Part shown: positions 55,518 to 63,934 of the stretch, piece by piece | Layout: the number at the start of each line of letters is the position of its first letter | Numbering within the stretch: the first letter of the stretch is position 1 | Source of the DNA: Alkalibacterium gilvum | GTDB lineage: Bacteria > Bacillota > Bacilli > Lactobacillales > Carnobacteriaceae_A | Length of the DNA stretch: 64,000 bases | Direction: 5' to 3' | Assembly: GCF_900109085.1 (NCBI RefSeq) | Contig: NZ_FNYW01000002.1 | Span: 62,001-126,000 of the forward strand | Program-made: the position numbers and the translations under genes | Notes under the pieces: generated by a model | What the model was told of the DNA's origin: nothing | The model's input: only the letters and a program-made list of their open reading frames with translations | The model's database searches: none

Positions 55518-55799
55518 TTGTTTCTTATGGGAGTTGAAATAACGCTTTTGATTTATGATTCTTACTCTCTGAAAGAAAAACGTAGCGTTATAAAAAGTAT
55601 TTTAAGGCGAACAGAAAATCGACATCAGTTATCTGTCGCTGAAGTGGGCGATATGGATTTGCAAAACAAAGCCGTTCTTGGATTTGGTGTCGTATCAAAT
55701 AATCGAACCCTGTGCCGTAAAAGACTCGAAGCCGCTTTAAAAGAAATCGAAGCTCATTATGAAGTTGAGATACTGGAATACCATTGGATTGAAGCTTAA
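55518..55799 (+). CDS. ylxP: YlxP-like DUF503 protein
   Basis: A 93-aa protein with the DUF503 pattern GVEITLLIYDSYSLKEKRSVIKSILRR...SVAEVGDMDL...GFGVVSNNR. TTG 55518 is preferred because GAGGAGG lies 8 bases before it; ATG 55488 in the same frame would put that ribosome site inside the gene. In Bacillus ylxP lies between infB and rbfA; here it stands apart from them. Function unknown. Confidence 0.85.
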   Translation: MFLMGVEITLLIYDSYSLKEKRSVIKSILRRTENRHQLSVAEVGDMDLQNKAVLGFGVVSNNRTLCRKRLEAALKEIEAHYEVEILEYHWIEA

Positions 55800-55852
55800 A
55801 GAACAGAAAAAATATTCTTAAGCAACAACACCTTATATGAAAGGAAAGAATT

Positions 55853-56457
55853 ATGGCTAACGCATCACTAGAAGAGACACTTTATATAAAACATAAAAAT
55901 GATCAAACAGAACTGAGTGATTTATTACAAGGATATAAGAAAGCCGTCCTTTTAACTCTAGCGGATACGCACGCAATTTCTGTGAAAAAAAGTTGGAAAA
56001 AGGAAAAGATAGTAACACCACTCTCTGAAACGATACTTGAACAAGCAGAAACGATCTACCATCCTATACTAAAAGATATTCTTTTACGTTTGCCCGATTT
56101 GCAGACAAATTTTTATCGTGTAAAGAATTTAAATGATATTAAAGGGTTTATTACGCTCATTCAGAAAGGCTTTTTTTCGTTTCAAAAGAAAAGGACGGTT
56201 TACTTCTAATAATACCGGAAGAAATTATTTTCAGTGTTCAGGACCGACTGAGATTGGATAAGAAAAGTAAAAGCCACAAAAAGGCGACACACCCTACTCA
56301 AGAGAGTAAAAAACACTCCTTGCTTAAGCATTGGAAAAATAACTTAAGTACGATTTACGGAAATGTTCCTTTAAAGCACATGCAAAAAACGTGGAATCGC
56401 TACTTTGAAAATAAAGTGACTTTAGATGAAATCAAGGCTATACTAGAACAAGATTGA
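55853..56457 (+). pseudogene. Unrecognised gene broken by a one-base shift in a T run
   Basis: The first frame (55853-56209, 118 aa) ends abruptly after FFSFQKKRTVYF. One extra T in the T7 run at 56171-56177 would read GFFFVSKEKDGLLLIIPEEI and continue without stop through SVQDRLRLDKKSKSHKK to EIKAILEQD at 56457, about 201 aa. A separate ATG at 56254 in the second frame has no ribosome site, which supports one original gene. I do not recognise the family. The shift may be a real mutation, a slippery site or a sequencing error. Confidence 0.75.
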
Positions 56458-56471
56458 ATAAGGAGAAAAAC

Positions 56472-57349
56472 ATGATAAGAATAGTTATTGATTCTGGCAT
56501 TGATCAGAATGATTATATGAAGGAACATTACGAATATGACTTTTTACCTCTGAGTGTGATTATAGACGAACACGATTACTTGGATCAGCTAGATATTTCA
56601 CTCCAGGAAGTGCATGAAAAAATGGAGCAGGGAATTATGCCTAAAACATCCCAAGTTTCTCCAAAAGCAATTATAGAAATGCTTGAGGATGCCCGGAAAA
56701 AAGGGGACGATGTCATCTATCTGACAATTTATAGTCAGTTCTCAGGAACGTATCAAGTTGGGCAGGCCGTAGCGGAGAATTATCTCAGTACATACCCTGA
56801 TATGAATATAGCAGTCATAGACTCTAAAGGAGGATCCGGCGGCGGCGCATTGTTGGCTCTACAAGCAATGGAAATGGTAAAACAAGGGTTAGCCTTTGAT
56901 ACTATCGTTGAGCAGTCAAAGTGGAATGCCGAGCATATAAATTACCAGTTCACATTAAATAATCTCATGTGGCTTGTTAAAGGCGGAAGACTTCCTAAAG
57001 TAGCAGGAACCGCTGGTGATGCGCTCAATATTAAACCCTATTTATCGGTCAATGAAAAAGGGATTTATCTTAAAAACTTGTTCGTGGCCAAGACCGTATA
57101 TATAAACGAATGATCAAAGAAATGAAAAAAGAAATAGGTTCCTTTACCGATCAACTTATTACGATTAGCCATGTCAATGATTACAAGACAGCTCAAAAAT
57201 TAGAAGCATTAGTGACAGAGGCTTTGCCGGAAGCATCTATCCAAATTCTAGATGTTGGCGCACTTTTGGCAGCACATTTGGGAATCGGCGGCGTAGGTTT
57301 ATTCTATTTTGATGAAAAGCCAGAACACTACATGTATATAAACGAATAA
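56472..57349 (+). pseudogene. degV: DegV-family lipid-binding protein gene with a frameshift
   Basis: DegV/FakB-type fatty-acid-binding fold. The N-terminal part (IRIVIDSGIDQNDYM..., PKTSQVSP, YSQFSGTYQ, DSKGGSGGGALL, KGGRLPKVAG) is in one frame to 57113, and the C-terminal part (ITISHVNDYKTAQKLEAL...AHLGIGGVGLFYF) is in another to 57349. Adding one A to the A5 run at 57072-57076 restores GIYLKKLVRGQDRIYKRMIKEM, the usual junction, giving about 292 aa. ATG 56472 follows AAGGAGAAA. The protein would normally be a fatty acid carrier for FakA. As written, the gene is broken. Confidence 0.88.
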
Positions 57350-57386
57350 CAAAAAGACATCCTTATCTGATAAGGATGTCTTTTTG
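57350..57386 (+). terminator. Intrinsic terminator after degV
   Basis: AAAAAGACATCCTTATC and GATAAGGATGTCTTTTT are perfect 17-base arms around a single T, a very strong hairpin. Confidence 0.92.
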
Positions 57387-57477
57387 TTCAATGCATATTA
57401 TTTGATGATATATGCATTAAATGATATACTGAAATTGTTCAGTTAAGGACAAAAAATAAAAAAGGAGTAGATAATCA

Positions 57478-58728
57478 ATGAATAATATTGCTAATTCGTT
57501 TGAGAATGCATTAGCGAATTTCATTAATTTCTTACCACAGTTATTAATGGGAATCGTACTTATCATCGTTGCGTGGGTAGTCGCGACACTTGTTAAGAAA
57601 GCACTAGTCAAAGGTCTGGAAGCGACGGGTATGTCAAGTAAGCTTTCAAAATGGGGTGCAGCAGATACTGATGACCAGGGAAGTAACATGGTCAGTGCTT
57701 TAGGAAAAGTAGGCTATTTCTTGGTTTGGGTATTATTCTTGCCAGGTATCTTTGCGACATTCGGTTTGGAATCTATTGGTCGACCAGTAACAAACATGAT
57801 CGATACAGCGCTAGCGTTCTTACCTAATATAATTGCAGCACTTATTATTTTGGTGTTAGGTTTCTACGTAGCGAAATTTGTTAAGAATCTTATCTATAAT
57901 CTTGGCGTTGCAGCTAATGTAGATAAAATGATGAACAAGCTTACTGGATCAACAGACAACTCTAATACTGAAATGGTTAAGAGTAACAAACAAACGTTAG
58001 CATCTGTTTTAGCTAATACTGTTTATGTATTAATTCTTATCCCAATCGTACTCATGGCACTAGATGTTCTAAATATCGATACAATCGCTCAACCAATCAG
58101 TGAGGTTCTGAACTCAATCTTGGGCGCTATTCCGAACATTTTAGTAGCAGTTGTTCTTCTAGCCGTTGGTGTTGCTATAGCTAAATTTGCTGGCGACATG
58201 CTAAAAGACCTATTGAGAGGAACTGGCTTCAATAAATATTCATCTTACCTTAACAAATCAGGTGACATGAATGTTGACCTAGCTAAAATTATTGGTAACA
58301 CGGTTGCAGCTCTTATTGGTGTGTTCTTCTTAGTTGAAGCATTGAATGCACTAAACTTAACAATGTTGAATGACATTGTCGCAGCAATTATTGCATACTT
58401 GCCAAACATCCTATTCGCAGCAATCATCATTGGATTGGCTTTTGTAGGTGGGAAAATGCTTGCATCTGCAATCAACAAATCAACAGGCAGCAAATTTGCA
58501 GGTGAACTGATTAAATATATCGTTATCGTCTTTGCTCTATTCATGGCATTAGACCAACTGAATTTCGGTTCAAACATTGTAAATCTTGCATTCCTATTCA
58601 TTATTGGTGGCCTAGCCGTCGCATTTGCCGTATCATTCGGCTTAGGCGGACGCGATTTTGCCCGTAAACAACTTGAACGCGCGGACCAAAAAATCGACAA
58701 AGAAAGCGCAAAGCCAAGCGATCAATAA
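57478..58728 (+). CDS. TM-helix-repeat (CmpX/MscS-related) membrane protein
   Basis: A 416-aa protein with repeated conserved TM helix units (LPQLLMGIVLIIVAWVVATLVKK near 19, LPNIIAALIILVLGFYVAKFVKN near 114, IPNILVAVVLLAVGVAIAKFAG near 220, LPNILFAAIIIGLAFVGGKM near 305), each followed by a short polar loop, and a charged C-terminus. These repeats are typical of CmpX-like proteins annotated as mechanosensitive ion channels. An MscS beta domain is not evident. AAAAAGGAG lies upstream. Confidence 0.82.
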   Translation: MNNIANSFENALANFINFLPQLLMGIVLIIVAWVVATLVKKALVKGLEATGMSSKLSKWGAADTDDQGSNMVSALGKVGYFLVWVLFLPGIFATFGLESIGRPVTNMIDTALAFLPNIIAALIILVLGFYVAKFVKNLIYNLGVAANVDKMMNKLTGSTDNSNTEMVKSNKQTLASVLANTVYVLILIPIVLMALDVLNIDTIAQPISEVLNSILGAIPNILVAVVLLAVGVAIAKFAGDMLKDLLRGTGFNKYSSYLNKSGDMNVDLAKIIGNTVAALIGVFFLVEALNALNLTMLNDIVAAIIAYLPNILFAAIIIGLAFVGGKMLASAINKSTGSKFAGELIKYIVIVFALFMALDQLNFGSNIVNLAFLFIIGGLAVAFAVSFGLGGRDFARKQLERADQKIDKESAKPSDQ

Positions 58729-58754
58729 TAATTTAAAATAGTATATAAATAAAG

Positions 58755-58794
58755 AAATCCAAAAGGGCGTATCTCAGCTCTTTTGGATTTTTCT
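58755..58794 (+). terminator. Intrinsic terminator after the TM-repeat gene
   Basis: AATCCAAAAG and CTTTTGGATT are perfect arms (58756-58765 and 58780-58789), followed by TTT. Confidence 0.85.
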
Positions 58795-58980
58795 GTATTT
58801 CAAATAAATATAGATGATTTTTTTTAGAAAGCTTTGTTAGAAAGCTTTGATGGAGGAAGGCTATGATTTTTGCGCAAGGGTGTATTGAATTTTTGGTGGA
58901 TAACTAGAAATATAGTAGAAACCAGCAGAAAAGGCATTGAAAAGGAGATGATCTTTGAATAGTAGGGTGTGTTTAATGAC

Positions 58981-59368
58981 GTTCGGCCAGATCAGCTTAG
59001 CTCTAACATTCAATTGTCCGAAGCTGACGAAGTTCGACACCTTTAGCCTATCTGTAACGTTGGAACTGGCCGAAGCAGGTTGACCTTCGACACCTCGGAG
59101 TATCGTTTGGGTGTCCTAAGCGTCGAAGATTCCGAAGTTCGACACCTTTGGCATACCTGTAACGCTGGAACTGGTCGAAGTAGGTTGACCTTCGACACCT
59201 CGGAGTATCGTTTGGGTGTCCTAAGCGTCAAAGACTCCGAAGTTCGACACCTTTGGCGTACCTGTAACACCCGGATTGGTCGAAGTAGGTTGACCTTCGA
59301 CACCTATGGCGTACTTGTAACACCCGGATTGGTCGAAGTAGCCCGAACTTGACCACCTTCGACACATT
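58981..59368. repeat. 105-bp tandem repeat array 5 in a convergent gap
   Basis: AGTTCGACAC recurs at 59031, 59136 and 59241 (105-bp step); TTCGACACCT recurs within each unit 53 bases later and GTCGAAG also at a 53-base offset, so the unit is a dimer of about 52-53-bp monomers. GGTCGAAG pairs with CTTCGACACC across a short loop. The array begins GTTCGGCCAGATC, like array 4 units. Both strands hold open frames of 35-aa repeats, but without starts or ribosome sites. It lies between the TM-repeat gene (+) and the NSS gene (-). Confidence 0.93.
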
Positions 59369-59432
59369 CAGCACTAAAAATAAACTCAACCCCTGAACTC
59401 AACCCCTGAACCAACCCCCAAGCCCCATAAGG

Positions 59433-59454
59433 AAAGCTTTAGTGCCTAAAGCTA
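59433..59454. repeat. AAGCTTTAG hairpin beside array 5
   Basis: AGCTTTAG and CTAAAGCT are perfect arms with a 3-base loop. It resembles the AGCTTTGG hairpin beside array 3 at 41679. It has no T run on either strand. Confidence 0.7.
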
Positions 59455-59458
59455 CAAC

Positions 59459-59506
59459 TAAAAAAACACTTCTGTAAAGGTCGTCAGACCGATGCAGAAG
59501 TGTTCG
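59459..59506 (-). terminator. Terminator of the NSS transporter gene
   Basis: AACACTTCTG and CAGAAGTGTT arms with an inner GGTCG/CGACC-like pair; on the minus strand followed by TTTTTTA. Confidence 0.85.
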
Positions 59507-59526
59507 ATAATAGATTAAATAGTAGA

Positions 59527-60864
59527 TTAAGCAAACAACCAATTGAATATGCCGAAAACTAAAACAAGAGCAATCGCAACTGGCACGAAGAAGCGAGCCA
59601 ACATAAGGAAGGCTGTGCCGACAGCACCCTGCTTCAAATCAGTATGCGTGTAAATATCTTGTTTCTTCCAAGTCCAAGCTACGAACAAAACAGAAATCAG
59701 TGCGCTTGATGGTAAGAGAACATTTGCTGTAAACAAGTCCATAAAGTCCAAGAAACTACTTCCCAAAATAGTAATATCCATGGCGCCTTGACTCAATGAT
59801 GAAGGAATACCGAGTAGGAAAATGATACTTCCCAATAACAAAGTAATCCCTTTACGTGTCATCTTAACACGATCCATTAAGAAGGAAACGGAAACCTCAA
59901 GCAAGGAAATACTTGATGACAAAGCGGCTAGGGTAAGTAGTACAAAGAATAGCAAGCCTACAAAGATTCCGATACCGCCAAGAGCATCGAAAATACCTGG
60001 AAGAACAATGAAGACCAGTCCTGCACCTTCAGTTGGATCTAACCCGAATGCGAAAAGCGCCGGGAAGATCATCAAACCTGAAATAAGCGCGAAAGATGTA
60101 TCCAGTAAAATAATAACAGCTGCGGAAGAAGTCAAGCGCTCGTCCGGCTTCAGATAACTACCGTAAGTAAGCATGATTCCCATACCTAAACTTAAGGTGA
60201 AAAAGGCTTGTCCCATAGCAGCAAGATAAACTTCTGGATCCGTAAAGGCTGACCATTCAGGTTGGAACATGAATGCGAAAGCCTCAGCCGTACCGCCTAG
60301 GGTCAAACTGTAAGCAGCCAGACCAATAACAAGTAGACTTAAAATGGGCATCATCCACTTACTAGACGATTCAATCCCTTTTTTAACTCCCATCAAAACG
60401 ATAGCTACTGTGATGGCCATGAAAAGGAAGGACCATAGAATAGGTGAGACAGACTGTCCAATAAAGTTTTGGAAGAAAGCTGATGAATCGCCACCGATAC
60501 CACCAGAAATATACTCATAAGTATAACGTAACGACCAGCCACCAATGATACCGTAAAAAGAAAGAATCAAGAAGGCTGCCAAAACCCCTAGGCCACCAGC
60601 GATATACCAGGACGTTTTAGGTGCGATCTTTTTGAAAGACTGTACTGCATCGTCTTGCCCTCTTTTACCAATGGAAAACTCAATAAGCATAATAGGGAAA
60701 CCTAAAAGAATAACACTAAGCAAATAAATAATTAAGAATGCTGAACCACCGTTTGACCCCATTGCATATGAGAATCTCCAAATATTACCAAGACCCACTG
60801 CCGATCCCATTGTTGCTAAGATGAACCCCCACCGGGATCCCCACTGCTCTCTTTTTGCTGACAT
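59527..60864 (-). CDS. Neurotransmitter:sodium symporter (NSS) family transporter
   Basis: A 445-aa transporter with 11 predicted helices, the bacterial number. The first helix has the Na+/substrate motif ATMGSAVGLGNIWRFSY. Bacterial NSS proteins take up amino acids such as Trp, Leu or Tyr with sodium; the substrate here is unknown. AAGGAGTGA is before the ATG. Monocistronic on the minus strand, ended by a terminator at 59459-59506. Confidence 0.92.
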   Translation of the reverse strand: MSAKREQWGSRWGFILATMGSAVGLGNIWRFSYAMGSNGGSAFLIIYLLSVILLGFPIMLIEFSIGKRGQDDAVQSFKKIAPKTSWYIAGGLGVLAAFLILSFYGIIGGWSLRYTYEYISGGIGGDSSAFFQNFIGQSVSPILWSFLFMAITVAIVLMGVKKGIESSSKWMMPILSLLVIGLAAYSLTLGGTAEAFAFMFQPEWSAFTDPEVYLAAMGQAFFTLSLGMGIMLTYGSYLKPDERLTSSAAVIILLDTSFALISGLMIFPALFAFGLDPTEGAGLVFIVLPGIFDALGGIGIFVGLLFFVLLTLAALSSSISLLEVSVSFLMDRVKMTRKGITLLLGSIIFLLGIPSSLSQGAMDITILGSSFLDFMDLFTANVLLPSSALISVLFVAWTWKKQDIYTHTDLKQGAVGTAFLMLARFFVPVAIALVLVFGIFNWLFA

Positions 60865-61071
60865 ATAATCACTCCTTATTTTATTACATTAAAAAAAGAT
60901 GAGAATTTAATGATGTCTTTCATTCTATCTGATTAATTCGCCGTTTACAAGAGCTATTTCATTAAAATAGCCTCATAAATAAAGAAAAGGCTTTCTGAGA
61001 AGAGATAATGAAAATGTGCAAAGAGCTAATAAATCAGTTATACTTGAAGAAAAGCTAAAGGAGGGGAACAC

Positions 61072-61716
61072 ATGCTTAAAGGTATGGATTTGCTGGGATT
61101 TATTGTCCGTCATGCTGAAGGAGATGAAGTTATACGTCTGGCAGCAAAATCAGGGATCAAGGGGGGAACAGTCTTCAAGGGAGAGGGCACAGCGCGCTCT
61201 GGCATCTTGCGTAAACTGGGAATGGATATCATAAAAAGAGATCTCGTCCTTATCGTCGCACCATCAGCTGTAGCGAAAAAAGCTATGAATGATGTGGCTG
61301 AAAAAAAGCAATTAGATAAAAAGAACAAAGGAATTAGTTTTAGACTGCCTCTAAACAAAGTACTAGGCGTTGTTAAAGAAGAAAAAACGGAAACGTATGA
61401 AAAGGAGCAAACAGGTATGTATCAAGCCATTTTTGTTATCGTCGATGAAGGAGAATCAGACCGTGTACTGGAAGCGGCAAATGAAGCGGGGTCGCAGGGT
61501 GGAACCGTTATTCACGCCCATGGATCTGGCGGTAAAGAAACAAAGCGTGTCTTTAATATGGAAATTGAACCGGAAAAAGACATTGTCCTCATCTTATCGC
61601 GCGACGAGATTACCGATGGGATAACCAGGGCTATTAACAAAGAAATGAATCTAGAAGAACCAAACGCAGGGATACTATTTACCACGGACCTCAGCGAAAC
61701 AAGAGGCATATTTTAA
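61072..61716 (+). CDS. Tandem PII-like signal protein
   Basis: A 214-aa protein made of two PII-like (ferredoxin-fold) repeats: residues about 1-100 (IVRHAEGDEVIRLAAKSGIKGGTVFKGEGTARSG...) and 112-214 (IFVIVDEGESDRVLEAANEAGSQGGTVIHAHGSGG...). The classic T-loop Tyr and B-loop signature are not visible, so it is probably not a standard GlnB. AAAGGAGGGG precedes ATG. It ends 23 bases before a DUF1538 membrane protein and most likely controls it. Possible ligands (nucleotides, metals, bicarbonate) cannot be told from sequence. Confidence 0.82.
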   Translation: MLKGMDLLGFIVRHAEGDEVIRLAAKSGIKGGTVFKGEGTARSGILRKLGMDIIKRDLVLIVAPSAVAKKAMNDVAEKKQLDKKNKGISFRLPLNKVLGVVKEEKTETYEKEQTGMYQAIFVIVDEGESDRVLEAANEAGSQGGTVIHAHGSGGKETKRVFNMEIEPEKDIVLILSRDEITDGITRAINKEMNLEEPNAGILFTTDLSETRGIF

Positions 61717-61739
61717 AGTAATTAAAATAGGAGGTCAAC

Positions 61740-63215
61740 ATGAACATTATTACTGAAAAACTTTTACAAGTCTCGCGATCTGTGACGCCTATATTTTTGT
61801 TTGTCTGGTTGATTCACTTCTTTTTAGTTCCTTTTAGTTCAACGATTCTCACAGCCTTTGTTTTAGGAACGATATGTATCATTATCGGTTTAACCCTCTT
61901 CTTAGTTGGCGTAGAAATTGCTATATCGCCTATTGGAGAATACATAGGTAAAGGAATAGCCCGTTCAAATAAAATAAGTGTACTAATTATTGTAGGCTTA
62001 CTTTTGGGCTTTATGATATCAATGGCTGAACCAAGCCTTACCGTATTAGGAAACCAAATCAGCCTAGTAACAGGGGGAGCGGTAGAAGGATCACTACTTG
62101 TCTTTATTGTATCCTTAGGCATCGCAGTAATGGTCGTTATTGGCTTGCTACGAATTGTATACACCTGGTCATTCATGGCGATTATGCTAACGAGTTACAG
62201 CATCATACTCCTTTTATCACTCTTCGCCTCTTCAGAATTTCTCTCGATTGCCTTTGATACATCAGGTGCCACAACAGGATCCATAACGGTACCCTTTCTA
62301 CTAGCTCTTTCTGCCGGTATTTCGTCACTAAAAAAGAACAGCGTCCGTAAAGGAGCAGACAGTTTCGGCTTAGTAGCAATTGCATCAGCAGGTGCCGTAA
62401 TAACGGTCCTCTTTAGCAACTTAATCAATCCAACCGATTCATTAACGGGTGACTTAGAGATTTCCTTTGGTCTAAATGGATCAATATTTTTGAATTTATT
62501 TGAAATAGGTAAAAATCAATTCAGCGATGTCTTATCAGCAATTGCGCCCATAGCAATTATATTTATCCTGTATCAAATCCTCTTTCTTAAATTACCGAAA
62601 CGCAAATTTCATCGCATTATGTTAGGGGTCATATATGTTATTACCGGACTACTTTTCTTCTTGACCGGAGTAAATTTTGGCTTTATCAATATAGGAAGCA
62701 TTATAGGGTTCGAGTTAATGAAAGGAAATCAAAATACTTGGTTTTATATCCTATCCTTCCTACTTGGGATGGTAACCATCTTGGCCGAACCTGCTGTAGC
62801 CGTTTTGACTGAACAAATTGAGCGTGTCACTGCTGGCGCCCTTAAGCCCGTCTTTGTTTTAACAGCCCTGTCATTTGGGGTAGGCGGAGCGACCTTGCTT
62901 GCAGCCTTCCGAGTCACCAGTGATTCACTTGAGCTCTGGCATATTCTCCTTCCAGGTTATCTGCTGGTTTTCATTTTAAGTTTCTTTAATTCAAAAACCA
63001 TCGTCGCCATGGCTTTTGATGCAGGTGGCGTGGCCTCAGGACCTATGACAGCAACCTTTATATTAGGCTTTATCCAAGGCGCAGCTGAGGGGGCAGAAGG
63101 CGCATCCGTGTTGATTGACGGATTCGGAATGATTGCTATTGTAGCGATGATGCCTGTCCTTACGATTCAGCTCTTTGGCCTGGTTGATGCTTATTCAAAA
63201 AGAAGTAGTCAGTAA
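61740..63215 (+). CDS. DUF1538 two-repeat membrane protein
   Basis: A 491-aa membrane protein with two homologous halves. Each has an MAEPSLTVLGNQI / LAEPAVAVLTEQI motif and an AFDTSGATTGSIT / AFDAGGVASGPMT motif, in the pattern of an inverted- or direct-repeat transporter with about 12 to 14 helices. DUF1538 proteins are found with PII-like partners; the transported substance is not known. ATAGGAGG precedes ATG. In an operon with the tandem PII-like gene. Confidence 0.87.
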   Translation: MNIITEKLLQVSRSVTPIFLFVWLIHFFLVPFSSTILTAFVLGTICIIIGLTLFLVGVEIAISPIGEYIGKGIARSNKISVLIIVGLLLGFMISMAEPSLTVLGNQISLVTGGAVEGSLLVFIVSLGIAVMVVIGLLRIVYTWSFMAIMLTSYSIILLLSLFASSEFLSIAFDTSGATTGSITVPFLLALSAGISSLKKNSVRKGADSFGLVAIASAGAVITVLFSNLINPTDSLTGDLEISFGLNGSIFLNLFEIGKNQFSDVLSAIAPIAIIFILYQILFLKLPKRKFHRIMLGVIYVITGLLFFLTGVNFGFINIGSIIGFELMKGNQNTWFYILSFLLGMVTILAEPAVAVLTEQIERVTAGALKPVFVLTALSFGVGGATLLAAFRVTSDSLELWHILLPGYLLVFILSFFNSKTIVAMAFDAGGVASGPMTATFILGFIQGAAEGAEGASVLIDGFGMIAIVAMMPVLTIQLFGLVDAYSKRSSQ

Positions 63216-63237
63216 CGTGGGGCAAGCTGACATTTAT

Positions 63238-63284
63238 AACTTACATTTTGGCTTTCTAAATGAGCCAGGGTGTAAGTTTTTTTC
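63238..63284 (+). terminator. Intrinsic terminator after the PII-DUF1538 operon
   Basis: AACTTACA...TGGCT and AGCCA...TGTAAGTT form a stem with a bulge, followed by TTTTTTT. Confidence 0.82.
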
Positions 63285-63431
63285 TTTACTTTTAAAGAGA
63301 ACACAGATCTAAACGTTAGTATGCTATGATTTGTCTAAATTCAGACACAGACATAGTGAATAGACTAACGTATAATAAAGATAGCGAAACCACAAAGTAA
63401 AACGAGAGCCTTATAGAAAGAAGGGGTATTC

Positions 63432-63707
63432 GTGAAGAAACGATTTATTTACAAGATAAGCACACCAAATGAATCAAAAGAGTTATTAATCAGGGAGCAC
63501 GAATTAATTAAAAATGCTGACGGTGAGCTGGATTGCCCGCTGGATTTAGTCTTGCGCCGGTATAACTTGAATTGGGATGATTTATTCAAGATGCAAGTCT
63601 CCAAAGTGTCACTCATTAAAGAAGATGCCAACGAAACAAAAGTCATACGTTCTATTTCATTTAAACATTTATACCATTTCAAAAAGTGTAAAAATATAAA
63701 AACATAG
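63432..63707 (+). CDS. Hypothetical 91-aa protein
   Basis: A basic, hydrophilic protein (MKKRFIYKISTPNESKELL...) with no membrane segment and no motif I know. GTG 63432 is preceded by GAAGGGG. The frame ends at 63707 before a 227-base gap. Real gene status rests on the ribosome site and the coding-like composition only. Confidence 0.55.
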   Translation: MKKRFIYKISTPNESKELLIREHELIKNADGELDCPLDLVLRRYNLNWDDLFKMQVSKVSLIKEDANETKVIRSISFKHLYHFKKCKNIKT

Positions 63708-63883
63708 CCTCTTCTATCGCTTCTTGCTTCAACCTCAGTGTCTAACTGTTTCATTTCAACAAAACACACGCATTTATTTTTCAAAAAAACAAATAAAAAA
63801 ACCTAGTCTATTTAGCTCGCTTAATTTTAACCGCTCAATCACTTAAAAATAGAATATGAATACTGACTGGCTCTATTCTATGT

Positions 63884-63889
63884 TACAAT
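63884..63889 (+). promoter_or_regulatory. Possible promoter of the last gene
   Basis: TACAAT with TG at 63881 forms an extended -10 box, 46 bases before the ATG at 63935. The -35 box is weak. Confidence 0.4.
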
Positions 63890-63934
63890 AAGAGTAACTT
63901 TTTAATAAAGAGAATACTATTTGGAGGAACAGCG

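Noticed and set aside
59043-59352. Open frames of 35-residue repeats on both strands in array 5
   Set aside because: Same reason: a 105-bp period divisible by three; no start signals; both strands open.
63708-63934. Possible small gene or RNA in the gap before the last gene
   Set aside because: AT-rich with A and T runs; no hairpin with T tract and no ribosome site apart from that of the last gene.
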